A DNA stretch of 64,000 nucleotides from an uncultured Clostridia bacterium. Lineage in GTDB: Bacteria > Bacillota > Clostridia > Oscillospirales > CAG-272. Shown here piece after piece: positions 1 to 8,368 of the stretch. Each line of letters starts with the position of its first letter. The first letter of the stretch is position 1. Under the pieces are notes generated by a model, which ran no database searches, was not told where the DNA came from, and worked only from the letters and a program-made list of their open reading frames with translations. Both the position numbers and the translations under genes were made by a program. The stretch is from positions 146,787-210,786 of the forward strand of contig CANRMP010000002.1 in NCBI GenBank assembly GCA_947631765.1, given 5' to 3'.

Positions 1-667
1 TTTGCTGGACAGAGCCGTTTGCCATAACAACGATGGTATCAGACATCGAGAGCGCTTCCTCCTGGTCGTGTGTTACGAAAACAAAGGTTATGCCAGTCTT
101 TTGCTGAATGTTTTTCAGTTCGACCTGCATGTCCCGCCGCAGCTTTAAGTCAAGAGCGGCAAGAGGCTCGTCAAGAAGCAGTACCCGAGGCTTGTTTACA
201 AGCGCTCTTGCAATTGCAACTCTCTGCTGTTGACCGCCCGAAAGGGTTGAAATGTTCCTCTTTTCAAAGCCTTTGAGATTGACGAGGGTGAGCATTTCCT
301 TGACCATTTCGCGAATTTGCGCTTCAGGAGTCTTTTTGATTCTCAGTCCGAAGGCGATATTTTCAAAAACGTTCAGGTGGGGGAAAAGGGCGTACCTTTG
401 AAAAACAGTGTTGATATGCCTTTTGTAGGGAGGAAGGTTTGTTATGTCCTCTCCGTCAAAAAATACATGTCCCGAGTCGGGGGTCTCAAAGCCGCCTATT
501 ATGCGCAGTGTTGTCGTTTTGCCGCATCCCGAAGGACCGAGCAGGGTAATAAATTCATTGTCGTGTATGTCAAGGTCAATACCTGACAGAACGGTCTCTT
601 TGTCAAAGGTTTTGACAATATCCTTAAGCTTTATAATAACATTGCCGTTTTTTGTGCTTTCTTTCAT
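1..667 (-). CDS. potA: Spermidine/putrescine-type ABC transporter ATP-binding protein (PotA-like), 3' end outside window
   Basis: The reading frame runs off the left edge, so only the first 222 residues are present. It contains a Walker A motif (GPSGCGKTT, about residue 40), a Q-loop followed by RYALFPH typical of polyamine/iron/thiamine-type importers, and near the left edge [14 protein letters not shown], the H-loop region highly characteristic of PotA/CysA/MalK ATPases. The ATG at 667 follows GGAGGTGAG; an in-frame GTG 18 nt upstream is less well placed. PotA would energise polyamine uptake with the PotB/PotC permeases and PotD binding protein, probably encoded to the left of the window. 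The substrate is inferred from overall similarity; a related Fe3+ or sulfate importer ATPase cannot be fully excluded. Confidence 0.85.
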   Translation of the reverse strand, partial: MKESTKNGNVIIKLKDIVKTFDKETVLSGIDLDIHDNEFITLLGPSGCGKTTTLRIIGGFETPDSGHVFFDGEDITNLPPYKRHINTVFQRYALFPHLNVFENIAFGLRIKKTPEAQIREMVKEMLTLVNLKGFEKRNISTLSGGQQQRVAIARALVNKPRVLLLDEPLAALDLKLRRDMQVELKNIQQKTGITFVFVTHDQEEALSMSDTIVVMANGSVQQ

Positions 668-802
668 TTGATCCGTGTGACTCACCTCCGCCGAAAAAAT
701 GCGGGTATTACAAATCAAATATCAAATGTGGGGCGCGCTGTATGTCTAAAAATAATAGCTTGCAACATTCGGTATCGCAGTTTCCCGCAGTTTATGGTTT
801 AA

Positions 803-831
803 ATTATATCACAACCTTTCAACAAATGCAA
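803..831 (-). promoter_or_regulatory. Promoter of the potA-like gene
   Basis: On the minus strand TTGCAT (826-831) is separated by 17 nt from TATAAT (803-808). This implies an untranslated leader of about 130 nt before the ATG at 667. I see no recognised riboswitch in that leader. Confidence 0.6.
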
Positions 832-846
832 CAGTTCGACAAATTT

Positions 847-1395
847 TTATATAAATATCGCAAAAAACAGGTAAACGCACATAAGAAACGGGGAAATATT
901 AGAGGAGGTCACAATAAGAATATACACGGCGCAAACCCAGAGAATGAAAAGAAAAACCGCGCTTATCGCCTTTATTGCAAGCTCCGCCTTTTGCGGAGCA
1001 AAACGTGACAAAAGGGCGCCTAAAATTTTTCCCCCGTCAAACACCTTTATCGGAAGAATATTTATTAAAAAAAGCGAAAGGTTGCAAAGGACAAGATATA
1101 AATGAGAGCTTATAATTCCGACGCCAAGGAGCGCAAGATTCATCAAGGGTCCGGCGGCGTAAATTACAATATCGTTTTTATACGAGGTTATTTTTGCCCT
1201 TCGGTGAATTGTGACGCCCAGAGGCGTAAAGCAAACGCTTTCAATTTCGCTCCCTAAAAGGCACGCCGCAATAATGTGTCCGCTCTCATGGACAAAAACG
1301 GACAGTAAAATTGCGACAAGCATTTTTGCCTTCATCGAACAGCAGACAAGAATTGTTATAATAAGTGTAAAAGGCGACAGCTTGATACGCGGCAT
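847..1395 (-). CDS. Small M50-family membrane metalloprotease (SpoIVFB/site-2-protease-like)
   Basis: A protein of 182 aa with several hydrophobic segments. It has the zinc-binding HESGH motif (residues 36-40) inside a membrane segment and the second conserved M50 element N112-x-x-P115 followed by D120-G121. These are the hallmarks of intramembrane site-2 proteases, which cut membrane-bound regulators within the bilayer. It is short, with no PDZ or CBS domain, like SpoIVFB-type members. The ATG at 1395 is preferred over the GTG at 1413 because GGAG lies 9 nt upstream of it. It lies just downstream of ackA, and its ribosome binding site sits inside a hairpin (1405-1429). The substrate is unknown; no partner gene is visible. 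Confidence 0.75.
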   Translation of the reverse strand: MPRIKLSPFTLIITILVCCSMKAKMLVAILLSVFVHESGHIIAACLLGSEIESVCFTPLGVTIHRRAKITSYKNDIVIYAAGPLMNLALLGVGIISSHLYLVLCNLSLFLINILPIKVFDGGKILGALLSRFAPQKAELAIKAISAVFLFILWVCAVYILIVTSSNISPFLMCVYLFFAIFI

Positions 1396-1429
1396 AAAAA
1401 TCAACTCCGACACATTATATGTGCCGGAG
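1396..1429 (-). terminator. Hairpin between ackA and the M50 protease gene
   Basis: An 11-bp stem with one mismatch or wobble (1405-1415 with 1419-1429, 3-nt loop) is followed on the minus strand by TTGATTTTT and then the ATG of the protease gene. It looks like the intrinsic terminator of ackA, but its 3' arm contains the GGAG that serves as the protease ribosome binding site. It could therefore both terminate transcription and mask translation. Confidence 0.5.
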
Positions 1430-1461
1430 CTTCTGTTTTATGTTGTGGCGCTGCAGCGATA

Positions 1462-2688
1462 TCAAAGGCCGAAAGCGAGGGCTGCCGTATCCTTGGCTAT
1501 GAGCAGTTCTTCGTTCGTTGGGATAAGATAAACCTCAACCTTCGAATCGTCTGTCGAAAGCTTTACGGTATTGGGCTGGCGGAGCATTTTGGCGTTGAGC
1601 TCTTTGTCAATCTTTACGCCGAGATAGCTCATGTTGTCGCAGACCACCTCACGGAGTCTCGGGTTGTTCTCTCCGAGTCCCGCCGTGAATACAATGGCGT
1701 CAAGACCGTCCATTGCCGCGGCGTATGCGCCTATCTGCTTTTTAATCTGATAGAAAAGAATGCTTGTGGCAAGCTCCGCGCGATCGTACAGGGGATCGGA
1801 CGGTCCTCTCTCAACCGCCGCTTCAAGGTCTCTTGAGTCAGATTTGCCGGTTATTCCTAAAAATCCGCACTTTTTGTTCATATAGTTGTCCATCTCCGCC
1901 GGACCCCAGCCCTTTTTATTCATGATAAAGGTAACAATTGCAGGGTCAATAGAGCCGCAGCGAGTACCCATTTCAACACCGTCAAGGGGAGTAAAGCCCA
2001 TTGTAGTGTCAATACACTTGCCACCGCGCACAGCGCTTATAGAGGAGCCGTTTCCGATGTGGCAGGTGACGATTTTTGTGTCGCCCGTTTTACCTTCTTT
2101 TGCAAGAATTTCGTTCATTGCCATTGAAACGAACCTGTGGGAGGTTCCGTGAGCGCCGTATCTTCTTATATTGTAGTCCTCATACATGTCATAGGAAAGA
2201 GCGTAGAAATACGCCTTTCTGGGCATGGTCTGATGAAACGCCGTGTCAAACACAAGCACCTGCGGCACGTCAGGCATGACAGATGTGCATCCCTCAATTC
2301 CCATAAGGTGAGCGGGAGTGTGAAGGGGCGCGAAGTTTACGCAAAGCTTTAATTTTTCAAGCACCTCTGGGGTCACAAGACAGCTTTCGAAAAAGTACGG
2401 ACCGCCGTGCACAACTCTGTGACCTATCGCTTTGATTTCGTCGACCGACTTAATACATCCGATTTTCGGGTCGGTGAGCGTGTCAACGACAATCTTCATT
2501 GCCACCGAGTGATTTTTCATTTCAATGTGTTTGGTGATTTTTTCGCCGTTTGCGGTTTTATGCTCGATAAGAGAACCGTCTGTCCCTATGCGTTCGCAAA
2601 TACCTTTGCTCTTGACGTCCTCTGTATCGGTGTCGATAAGCTGATATTTGAGCGACGAGCTGCCGGCATTGACAACAAGTACATTCAT
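1462..2688 (-). CDS. ackA: Acetate kinase
   Basis: A full-length 408-aa acetate kinase that interconverts acetyl phosphate + ADP and acetate + ATP, the ATP-yielding last step of fermentative acetate production. Signature segments are the N-terminal NAGSSSLKYQ, GHRVVHGG, RYGAHGTSH, the phosphate-binding HIGNGSS and GTRCGSIDP. The ATG at 2688 has AGGAGG upstream; an in-frame extension to 2751 would cover the promoter and is rejected. No pta gene is adjacent. The gene is divergent from tmcAL, whose product consumes acetate, and a palindrome overlaps the ackA -10 box. Confidence 0.98.
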   Translation of the reverse strand: MNVLVVNAGSSSLKYQLIDTDTEDVKSKGICERIGTDGSLIEHKTANGEKITKHIEMKNHSVAMKIVVDTLTDPKIGCIKSVDEIKAIGHRVVHGGPYFFESCLVTPEVLEKLKLCVNFAPLHTPAHLMGIEGCTSVMPDVPQVLVFDTAFHQTMPRKAYFYALSYDMYEDYNIRRYGAHGTSHRFVSMAMNEILAKEGKTGDTKIVTCHIGNGSSISAVRGGKCIDTTMGFTPLDGVEMGTRCGSIDPAIVTFIMNKKGWGPAEMDNYMNKKCGFLGITGKSDSRDLEAAVERGPSDPLYDRAELATSILFYQIKKQIGAYAAAMDGLDAIVFTAGLGENNPRLREVVCDNMSYLGVKIDKELNAKMLRQPNTVKLSTDDSKVEVYLIPTNEELLIAKDTAALAFGL

Positions 2689-2704
2689 TTTGTTTTCCTC
2701 CTGA

Positions 2705-2733
2705 TTGACAAAAGTCATAACATATGTTAGAAT
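2705..2733 (+). promoter_or_regulatory. Promoter of tmcAL
   Basis: TTGACA (2705-2710), a 17-nt spacer and TAGAAT (2728-2733) with an extended -10 TG one base before it. Transcription would start near 2740, at the edge of the palindrome 2739-2762. Confidence 0.7.
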
Positions 2734-2738
2734 GAATT

Positions 2739-2762
2739 TATTATACAACACATTGTATAATA
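2739..2762. promoter_or_regulatory. Palindromic operator candidate between ackA and tmcAL
   Basis: A perfect inverted repeat with 10-bp arms and a 4-nt centre. Its left arm contains the ackA -10 box (2740-2745 on the minus strand), and it covers the expected start region of tmcAL transcription. A repressor binding here could control both divergent genes. The binding protein is unknown. Confidence 0.5.
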
Positions 2763-2768
2763 TTTCAA
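2740..2768 (-). promoter_or_regulatory. Promoter of ackA
   Basis: On the minus strand TTGAAA (2763-2768), a 17-nt spacer and consensus TATAAT (2740-2745). It is back to back with, and overlaps the transcribed region of, the tmcAL promoter. Confidence 0.75.
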
Positions 2769-2818
2769 GCTTTTTTTGATTTTTTATATGAAACGCATCG
2801 AAAGGGGGAGAAAAGTAT

Positions 2819-3973
2819 ATGAAAAATGTTACCGTAATTTGTGAATATAATCCCTTTCACCTCGGCCATATGGCGCAGCTTCGCTTTATAAAAGAGTATT
2901 TTTATCCCGAAGAGACATGTATTATTTGTATTATGAGCCCGAATTTCGTGCAGCGGGGCGATATTGCGGTTTTGCAAAAGTACCGTCGCGCGCAAATTGC
3001 AGTTGAATGCGGCGCATCTCTTGTGCTCGAGCTTCCGTTCCCGTTTTCAATTTTTTCAGCAGAGGGCTTTGCAAGGTCGGGTATAGAGATAATATCAAGG
3101 CTTGCAAATATCGACTTTATATGCTTTGGAAGCGAGTGCGGCGACAAGGAGCGGATAGTAAGAACTGCAAATAACCTGCTTTGTGATGATTTTCGCCAAA
3201 GGCTGAGTAAGCTTACAAAAAGCGAGTTTGACATTTCCTACGCCTCTCTTCGTGAAAAGCTTTATAATGAGATGTTTGGTGAGCCGCTGCTTACCTCTCC
3301 CAACGATATTCTCGGAGTTGAGTACCAAGCAGCGCTAAATAAGGCGGGGTGCGATATCAACTTTATTTTGCCGCAAAGAGACAAGAGGTATTCGGCAAGC
3401 CGCGTGCGAGAGCTAATTGTCGGGAATAATGACAATAATAATGAAGAATTGTCATCACTTGTTCCGGATATTTGTTATAAAAGTCTGAAAGATAATAAGT
3501 GCCTGTCACTTATGGCGTTTGAAGAATATTTGCTGACGTATTTTTCGCTTGCCGACCCCGAATATATTTCAAAATTTTACTCGCTTAATTTCGACATGGC
3601 GCATAAAATGGTCTCTGCGGCAAAAAAATGCGCAAGCCTTGAAAGCTTTATAACCTCTGTCAGCGACAAAAGGTATACTAAAGCGAGAGTCCGCCGCGCA
3701 ATACTTGGATCTATTTTTAGAGTTGAGGCTTCATACGCCGACATGGTTCCGCTTTACACTACCCCCCTTGCCTTTGACGAAATTGGCAGAAAATATCTTG
3801 CCGTCAGCTCCTCTTTCTGCCGCATACCGATAATAACCCGAAAGAGAGAGCTGTATTCAAATAAACGGGCGCTCTATCAATACGAGACGGGGCAGAGAGC
3901 AGACCTTCTTTACAATAAGCTTCTTTTGTCAAAAAATGTCGAAGTTATAAAAAAACCTTATTCAAAAAATTAA
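2819..3973 (+). CDS. tmcAL: tRNA(Met) cytidine acetate ligase
   Basis: A 384-aa member of the TmcAL (formerly YlbM/DUF795) family. These enzymes activate acetate with ATP and acetylate C34 in the anticodon of elongator tRNA-Met (ac4C), helping accurate AUG decoding. The N-terminus CEYNPFHLGH carries the nucleotidyltransferase HxGH motif (residues 14-17), followed by SPNFVQRGDIA and LELPFPFS, both conserved in the family. Length is normal. GGGGGAG precedes the ATG. It is divergent from ackA, a common Bacillota neighbourhood that makes sense because acetate is a substrate. Confidence 0.93.
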   Translation: MKNVTVICEYNPFHLGHMAQLRFIKEYFYPEETCIICIMSPNFVQRGDIAVLQKYRRAQIAVECGASLVLELPFPFSIFSAEGFARSGIEIISRLANIDFICFGSECGDKERIVRTANNLLCDDFRQRLSKLTKSEFDISYASLREKLYNEMFGEPLLTSPNDILGVEYQAALNKAGCDINFILPQRDKRYSASRVRELIVGNNDNNNEELSSLVPDICYKSLKDNKCLSLMAFEEYLLTYFSLADPEYISKFYSLNFDMAHKMVSAAKKCASLESFITSVSDKRYTKARVRRAILGSIFRVEASYADMVPLYTTPLAFDEIGRKYLAVSSSFCRIPIITRKRELYSNKRALYQYETGQRADLLYNKLLLSKNVEVIKKPYSKN

Positions 3974-4053
3974 AATTAACATAATATCCATAAATTCAGC
4001 CAAGTTATTGACTATAATATATATTATTAAGAGAAAAAAGCAGGAGGGCGGAT

Positions 4054-4368
4054 ATGGCAGAACAGATAAAAGGAAAATATCTTATATATAGAGGACTGCC
4101 CCTCGTTCGGGAAAACAATATGATATGTTACGGCAGTATGAAAGACAAGTACATTCTCTACATGATGATACTTTCGTACAAGGAAATTTTGCTTGCGGAC
4201 AATACCACCAAGGTTTCCGTTCCGGACAGAATTATCGGGCAGATAGTAAGTACCGATCCGAATTGTATCGGCGCCGATAAAATCGTCAAGAATTTTGAAA
4301 AAAACGGTCTTTACGAAGCGTTCGATATGGGAATTGTGATTCTTGAGCGATATAACAGGACAAAGTAA
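4054..4368 (+). CDS. Conserved-looking small protein of unknown function
   Basis: A 104-aa protein with a very good AGGAGG ribosome binding site 6-8 nt before the ATG and coding-like composition. I do not recognise a family. It has no signal peptide, no clear membrane segment and no metal-binding motif; it is a mixed alpha/beta-looking soluble protein with a hydrophobic stretch around residues 33-48 (ILYMMILSYKEILLAD). A TATAAT lies at 4013-4018 without a convincing -35. It is followed by a short hairpin at 4378-4398, so it may be monocistronic. No function is proposed. Confidence 0.7.
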   Translation: MAEQIKGKYLIYRGLPLVRENNMICYGSMKDKYILYMMILSYKEILLADNTTKVSVPDRIIGQIVSTDPNCIGADKIVKNFEKNGLYEAFDMGIVILERYNRTK

Positions 4369-4377
4369 GATGAATTT

Positions 4378-4405
4378 ATCGCCGGTAACGCCGGCGATTT
4401 CTTCA
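4378..4405 (+). terminator. Short hairpin after the 104-aa gene
   Basis: An 8-bp GC-rich stem (4378-4385 with 4391-4398, 5-nt loop) followed by TTTCTTC. It is a weak intrinsic terminator candidate. Confidence 0.45.
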
Positions 4406-4435
4406 TAACACAGTAGAAAACCACGGGAGGATGCA

Positions 4436-4810
4436 ATGCTTTTAAGAAGAAAAATACTTATAATTGCGCTTTTGACAGCCTTTATCCTGCCGCAGATTTC
4501 CTGCGCGCCAAGCGGAACGACGGTTATTGCCACGGCAAAGGGAAGTACAAAAATCGAGCAAAAAAGCGAAAACATCGACCAAAGTACAAGCAAAAATGAC
4601 GGCTCGGATATACCGATTACCGGCGGCGCCGTGATTAATAAAAACACAAAGGTTATTCATATCGATCCCGAATGCTCCTCGGTTAAAAAAATGAGCGAAA
4701 AAAACAGACTTGATATTGATGGCAAGGAGATTTCAAAGTATATTGCGGAAGGCTACAAGCTGTGCTCTCTTTGCGGCAAGGATTACTCTGCGTATAAGGC
4801 AAAAAGTTGA
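4436..4810 (+). CDS. Small exported protein, possible lipoprotein, with a Cys/His metal-site-like C-terminus
   Basis: A 124-aa protein with a clear N-terminal signal sequence (RRK then about 14 hydrophobic residues) ending LPQISC, where C23 could be a lipobox cysteine although Gln at -3 is atypical. A Ser/Thr/Lys-rich linker (about 28-60) follows. The C-terminal part has H75, C80, C110 and C113 in a His-x4-Cys...Gly-Tyr-x2-Cys-x2-Cys pattern, seen in many small secreted Bacillota proteins and similar to Ada-type zinc sites. GGGAGG precedes the ATG. The function is not known; metal binding is an inference. Confidence 0.75.
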   Translation: MLLRRKILIIALLTAFILPQISCAPSGTTVIATAKGSTKIEQKSENIDQSTSKNDGSDIPITGGAVINKNTKVIHIDPECSSVKKMSEKNRLDIDGKEISKYIAEGYKLCSLCGKDYSAYKAKS

Positions 4811-4840
4811 TTTTACATATGAATTTTGTTTAAAAAACTA

Positions 4841-4869
4841 TTGACAAGGGAAAAAGCGTGTGATATAAT
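4841..4869 (+). promoter_or_regulatory. Promoter of tRNA-Pro
   Basis: Perfect consensus TTGACA (4841-4846), 17-nt spacer, TATAAT (4864-4869), 25 nt before the mature tRNA 5' end. This is typical of stable RNA genes. Confidence 0.9.
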
Positions 4870-4894
4870 AACAAGGCTGACTGAAAAACAGCAT

Positions 4895-4970
4895 CTGGGT
4901 GTGGCGCAGTTGGTAGCGCGCTACCTTGGGGTGGTAGAGGCCGCACGTTCAAGTCGTGTCACTCAGACCA
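4895..4970 (+). tRNA. tRNA-Pro (anticodon GGG)
   Basis: All four arms fold: a 7-bp acceptor stem with one G-U pair, a GCGC/GCGC D stem, a CTACC/GGTAG anticodon stem with loop TTGGGGT (anticodon GGG), and a T arm with loop TTCAAGT. The 3' CCA is encoded (4968-4970). It has its own promoter upstream and a terminator immediately downstream. Confidence 0.95.
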
Positions 4971-4980
4971 TAAAAAGACT

Positions 4981-5014
4981 TGACCTTTGTCATTTGACAA
5001 GGGTCATTTCTTTT
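4981..5014 (+). terminator. Intrinsic terminator of tRNA-Pro
   Basis: An 11-bp stem with one wobble (4981-4991 with 4996-5006) and a 4-nt loop, followed by TTTCTTTT. Confidence 0.85.
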
Positions 5015-5055
5015 AAGCCATAACTCTTTTGAGGCTGAGATTTTAAGGATTTATT

Positions 5056-6402
5056 ATGGAAAAGAACTTAACAACCGGCAGTGTGTTTGAAACCATAGTG
5101 TCTTTTTCACTGCCGTTTCTGCTCTCTTATTTTTTGCAGACCCTGTACGGTTTGGCAGACCTCTTTATAATAGGGCAGTTTAACGCCGTTGAGAGCACAA
5201 CCGCGGTATCTGTGGGCGGACAGGTGATGCATATGCTCACAGTTATGCTTGTGGGGCTTGCAATGGGCGCAACCGTTATGATAGGGCGAGCCGTCGGAGC
5301 CGACAAAAAAAGCGAGGCGGCAAAGACCATCGGCAATACGGTAACCTTGTTTACCCTATTATCCCTCTCTCTTACCGCCCTGCTTCTTATTTTTGTAGGT
5401 CCCATAGTCTCTGTCATGATAACGCCTCCTGAGGCGGTGCAGGGCACAAAAGAATATCTAAAAGTTTGCTTTATAGGTATTCCTTTTATTACAGCCTACA
5501 ATATTATAAGCGCGGTGTTTCGGGGAATGGGCGACTCAAAAAGTCCGATGTATTTTATCGCCGTCGCCTGTGCTGCAAATATCGGGCTTGATTATCTGTT
5601 TATCGGGGCACTCGGCATGGGACCTCGCGGCGCGGCGCTGGGTACCACATTGGCGCAGACAATAAGCGTTGCGGTGTCTTTAATTGTCATAGTAAGGCGA
5701 AAATCCGGCATAAGACTGACGCGCGAGTGCTTTGTACCCGAGAAAAAAACAATTAAGGAAATAATGAACGTCGGCTTGCCCGTCGCTTTTCAGGACGGCT
5801 TTATACAGGTCTCATTTCTTGTAATCACGGCAATTGCAAACAGCAGGGGACTTACCGACGCCGCGGCGGTGGGAATTGTCGAAAAGATTATCGGGATTTT
5901 GTTCCTTATCCCCTCCTCGATGCTTTCCTCGGTTTCGGCGCTCTGCGCGCAAAATATCGGCGCGGGACGAATAGACCGCGCAAAGCTTACTCTAAAATAC
6001 GCCACCTTTATTGCGGTGGGATTCGGGGTTCTTTTTGCCCTTACCGCGCAGTTTGTCGCACAGCCTGTTGTCGCACTGTTTGTAAAAGATCGGGATATCG
6101 GCGTTATAGTTGCCGGCGGGCAGTACCTTTGCTCTTATGTTTGGGACTGCGTATTTGCGGGAGTGCATTTCTGCTTTAGCGGATTTTTCTGCGCTTGCGG
6201 CAGGTCGGGAATCTCCTTTCTTCACAACTGTATTTCAATATGCTTTGCGCGCATTCCGCTGGCATGGCTTGCCTCGCAAATGTTTAAAGATACGCTTATG
6301 CCGATGGGGCTTGCAACGGTTATCGGCTCAATTTTGTCGGTTATTGTCTGCCTTGTCGCCTATTTTTGCTTATTCGGAAGGAAGAAAAATACCGAGGCGT
6401 GA
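5056..6402 (+). CDS. MATE family multidrug/Na+ efflux transporter
   Basis: A 448-aa integral membrane protein of normal MATE length with about 12 hydrophobic segments. It opens like NorM/DinF-type clostridial members (TTGSVFETIVSFSLPF) and contains the family-typical FRGMGDSKSPMY about one third in, with a pseudo-duplicated second half. These proteins export cationic drugs or metabolites in exchange for Na+ or H+. AAGGAT lies just before the ATG at 5056. It is a single gene between the tRNA-Pro terminator and a bidirectional terminator. The substrate cannot be predicted. Confidence 0.92.
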   Translation: MEKNLTTGSVFETIVSFSLPFLLSYFLQTLYGLADLFIIGQFNAVESTTAVSVGGQVMHMLTVMLVGLAMGATVMIGRAVGADKKSEAAKTIGNTVTLFTLLSLSLTALLLIFVGPIVSVMITPPEAVQGTKEYLKVCFIGIPFITAYNIISAVFRGMGDSKSPMYFIAVACAANIGLDYLFIGALGMGPRGAALGTTLAQTISVAVSLIVIVRRKSGIRLTRECFVPEKKTIKEIMNVGLPVAFQDGFIQVSFLVITAIANSRGLTDAAAVGIVEKIIGILFLIPSSMLSSVSALCAQNIGAGRIDRAKLTLKYATFIAVGFGVLFALTAQFVAQPVVALFVKDRDIGVIVAGGQYLCSYVWDCVFAGVHFCFSGFFCACGRSGISFLHNCISICFARIPLAWLASQMFKDTLMPMGLATVIGSILSVIVCLVAYFCLFGRKKNTEA

Positions 6403-6422
6403 ACTATAAAAATTAAAATAAC

Positions 6423-6457
6423 GGCGACGGGTAATTTTTTACCTGTCGCCGCCCTTT
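6423..6457. terminator. Bidirectional terminator between the MATE gene and the ABC exporter
   Basis: A stem GGCGACGGGT/ACCTGTCGCC (6423-6432 with 6441-6450) with an A/T-rich loop, then CCCTTTTATT on the plus strand. It separates two convergent genes. Confidence 0.75.
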
Positions 6458-6469
6458 TATTGTCGGAGC

Positions 6470-8365
6470 TTAATTTATAATTTGCTCTTTTTCGTTTTTG
6501 TCCGCGTACTGCATTTTGTAAAGCTCATAGTATCTGCCTTTTTTCTCAAGAAGCTCTTCGTGCGTGCCCTCTTCGACAATCTCTCCAAGGTGAATCATGA
6601 GTATTCTGTCGGCGTGCCGAATGGTAGAAAGACGGTGAGCGACAATCAGCATAGTGCCGATATTCGCCATGCGTTCGAGCGATTCCTGAATTAATATTTC
6701 TGTTTCGGTGTCTATATTTGCAGTGGCTTCGTCAAGAATCATTACGGCGGGCTTGTGAATAATAGTACGCGCAAAGGAGAGCAGCTGTCGCTGACCTGCC
6801 GAAAAATTGTTTCCTCTTTCGCGCACCTCTTCGTCAAGGCGTGCGGGAAGCTTTTCTATAAAGCGGTCTGCGTTGACGTATCTGCAAGCGTCCATCAGCT
6901 CCTCGTCGGGTACCCCCTCTTTTCTGAGCAGCAGATTTGAACGAATGGTTCCCGAAAAGAGAAATACGTCTTGAAGCATCTGCCCGAGCTGTCGGCGCAA
7001 AGATGAAATCTTTACGGTCTTTATATCAATTCCGTCAATTAGTATTTGCCCCTTTTGTATATCGTAATTTCGGCAGATAAGGGAAAGTATTGTACTTTTT
7101 CCCGAGCCGGTCGCGCCGACAAACGCGACCATTTGCCCCGCCTTTACCTTAAAGGAAACATCCTTTAGCACCCATTCGCCGGGGACGTAATAGAACCACA
7201 CGTGTTTAAATTCTATATCTCCCTTTATCTGCACAAGCTCTTTTGCATCCGGTGCATCCTGAATCTTCGGCTTGATATCGAATATTGTGAATATTTTTTC
7301 TGCCGAGGCAAGGGCGGATTGAAGCCAGTTAAACTGCTCCGCAAGGCTTTGTATGGGATTAAAAAACTTTGAAATATACAGATAAAACGACACCACAGTT
7401 CCGCTGCCTATAGTCTGTCCCATAAAATAAATATTCTTTATGTATCCTCGCCCGCCGAGATACAGCAGGCAGAGCACAGAGGAAATGTACAGCATATAAA
7501 CAAGCGGTCTGAAAATACCGAAAACAAAAATCTGTTCCTTTTTGGCTTTGCCGAGGGCAATATTCTTTCTGTCAAATTCCGCCTTCTTCGCCTTCTCCTT
7601 GTTGAAAATCTGAATGATTTTCATGCCCGAGAGATTTTCCGAAAGAAAGGTGTTAATATCGGTTGTGCCGTCCTTAACTTTACGGTAAGCCTTTCGGCTG
7701 AATTTGCGGAAAACCACGGTAAAGAGCACAATAAAGGGAACAAAGCAGAGTACCATAAGGGTCAGCAGATAGTTAAGGCAGAGCATTGCCGCAAGTACGC
7801 CGATAATCACAAAGCAGTTTTTAACAAGGGTAACCAAAATGTTTGTGAACATCAGCGATATTGCGTTGGTATCATTTGTAACGCGGGTGACAAGCTTTCC
7901 TACGGGGATATCATTCAGCTGTTCATGAGACAGCGATTCGATATGCACAAACAGGTCCTCTCTTATTTTCGAGAGTATTCTCTGACCTATGGTTTGAAGC
8001 AGAACCGCCTGAATGTAAGTGCATATAAGCGAAACAATAAGTATTCCGGCATAAACCGCAACTGCTGCAAGAAGCCTGCTCATCGGGAAATCGTCTTTTA
8101 TCATTTCCTCTATTTGCCCGATTATCATCGGGGATAGCAGGTCGTACGCTATCGAAAAGAGCATGACAAGAAGCACTGCGGCAAGGGAGAGAACATGGGG
8201 CTTTACATAATAAAGCAGTCGGCGGATTATTTCTCCGTCCTTCATATTGCGGTCGAAGCCGACAGCTTCCTTTTGCCGCCTTATGCCAAGATACGCGATA
8301 AAGAAAATCAAGGAGAAGAAGCCGACAATGCCGCCTACAAGCAAAAGAGGGTATAATTCGTACAT
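6470..8365 (-). CDS. ABC exporter half-transporter, catalytic subunit of a heterodimer
   Basis: A 631-aa fusion of a six-helix exporter membrane domain (about 1-340) and a nucleotide-binding domain. Walker A is GATGSGKST, Walker B with catalytic Glu is MILDEATANID and the H-loop is VAHRLST, but the ABC signature is FSAGQ instead of LSGGQ. A non-canonical signature in one subunit paired with a degenerate Walker B in the partner is the pattern of TM287/288- or BmrCD-type heterodimers. The ATG at 8365 is 3 nt after the partner's stop, with AGGTG upstream, so the two are translationally linked. It probably exports drugs, lipids or peptides; the substrate is unknown. Confidence 0.92.
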   Translation of the reverse strand: MYELYPLLLVGGIVGFFSLIFFIAYLGIRRQKEAVGFDRNMKDGEIIRRLLYYVKPHVLSLAAVLLVMLFSIAYDLLSPMIIGQIEEMIKDDFPMSRLLAAVAVYAGILIVSLICTYIQAVLLQTIGQRILSKIREDLFVHIESLSHEQLNDIPVGKLVTRVTNDTNAISLMFTNILVTLVKNCFVIIGVLAAMLCLNYLLTLMVLCFVPFIVLFTVVFRKFSRKAYRKVKDGTTDINTFLSENLSGMKIIQIFNKEKAKKAEFDRKNIALGKAKKEQIFVFGIFRPLVYMLYISSVLCLLYLGGRGYIKNIYFMGQTIGSGTVVSFYLYISKFFNPIQSLAEQFNWLQSALASAEKIFTIFDIKPKIQDAPDAKELVQIKGDIEFKHVWFYYVPGEWVLKDVSFKVKAGQMVAFVGATGSGKSTILSLICRNYDIQKGQILIDGIDIKTVKISSLRRQLGQMLQDVFLFSGTIRSNLLLRKEGVPDEELMDACRYVNADRFIEKLPARLDEEVRERGNNFSAGQRQLLSFARTIIHKPAVMILDEATANIDTETEILIQESLERMANIGTMLIVAHRLSTIRHADRILMIHLGEIVEEGTHEELLEKKGRYYELYKMQYADKNEKEQIIN

Positions 8366-8368
8366 GTG

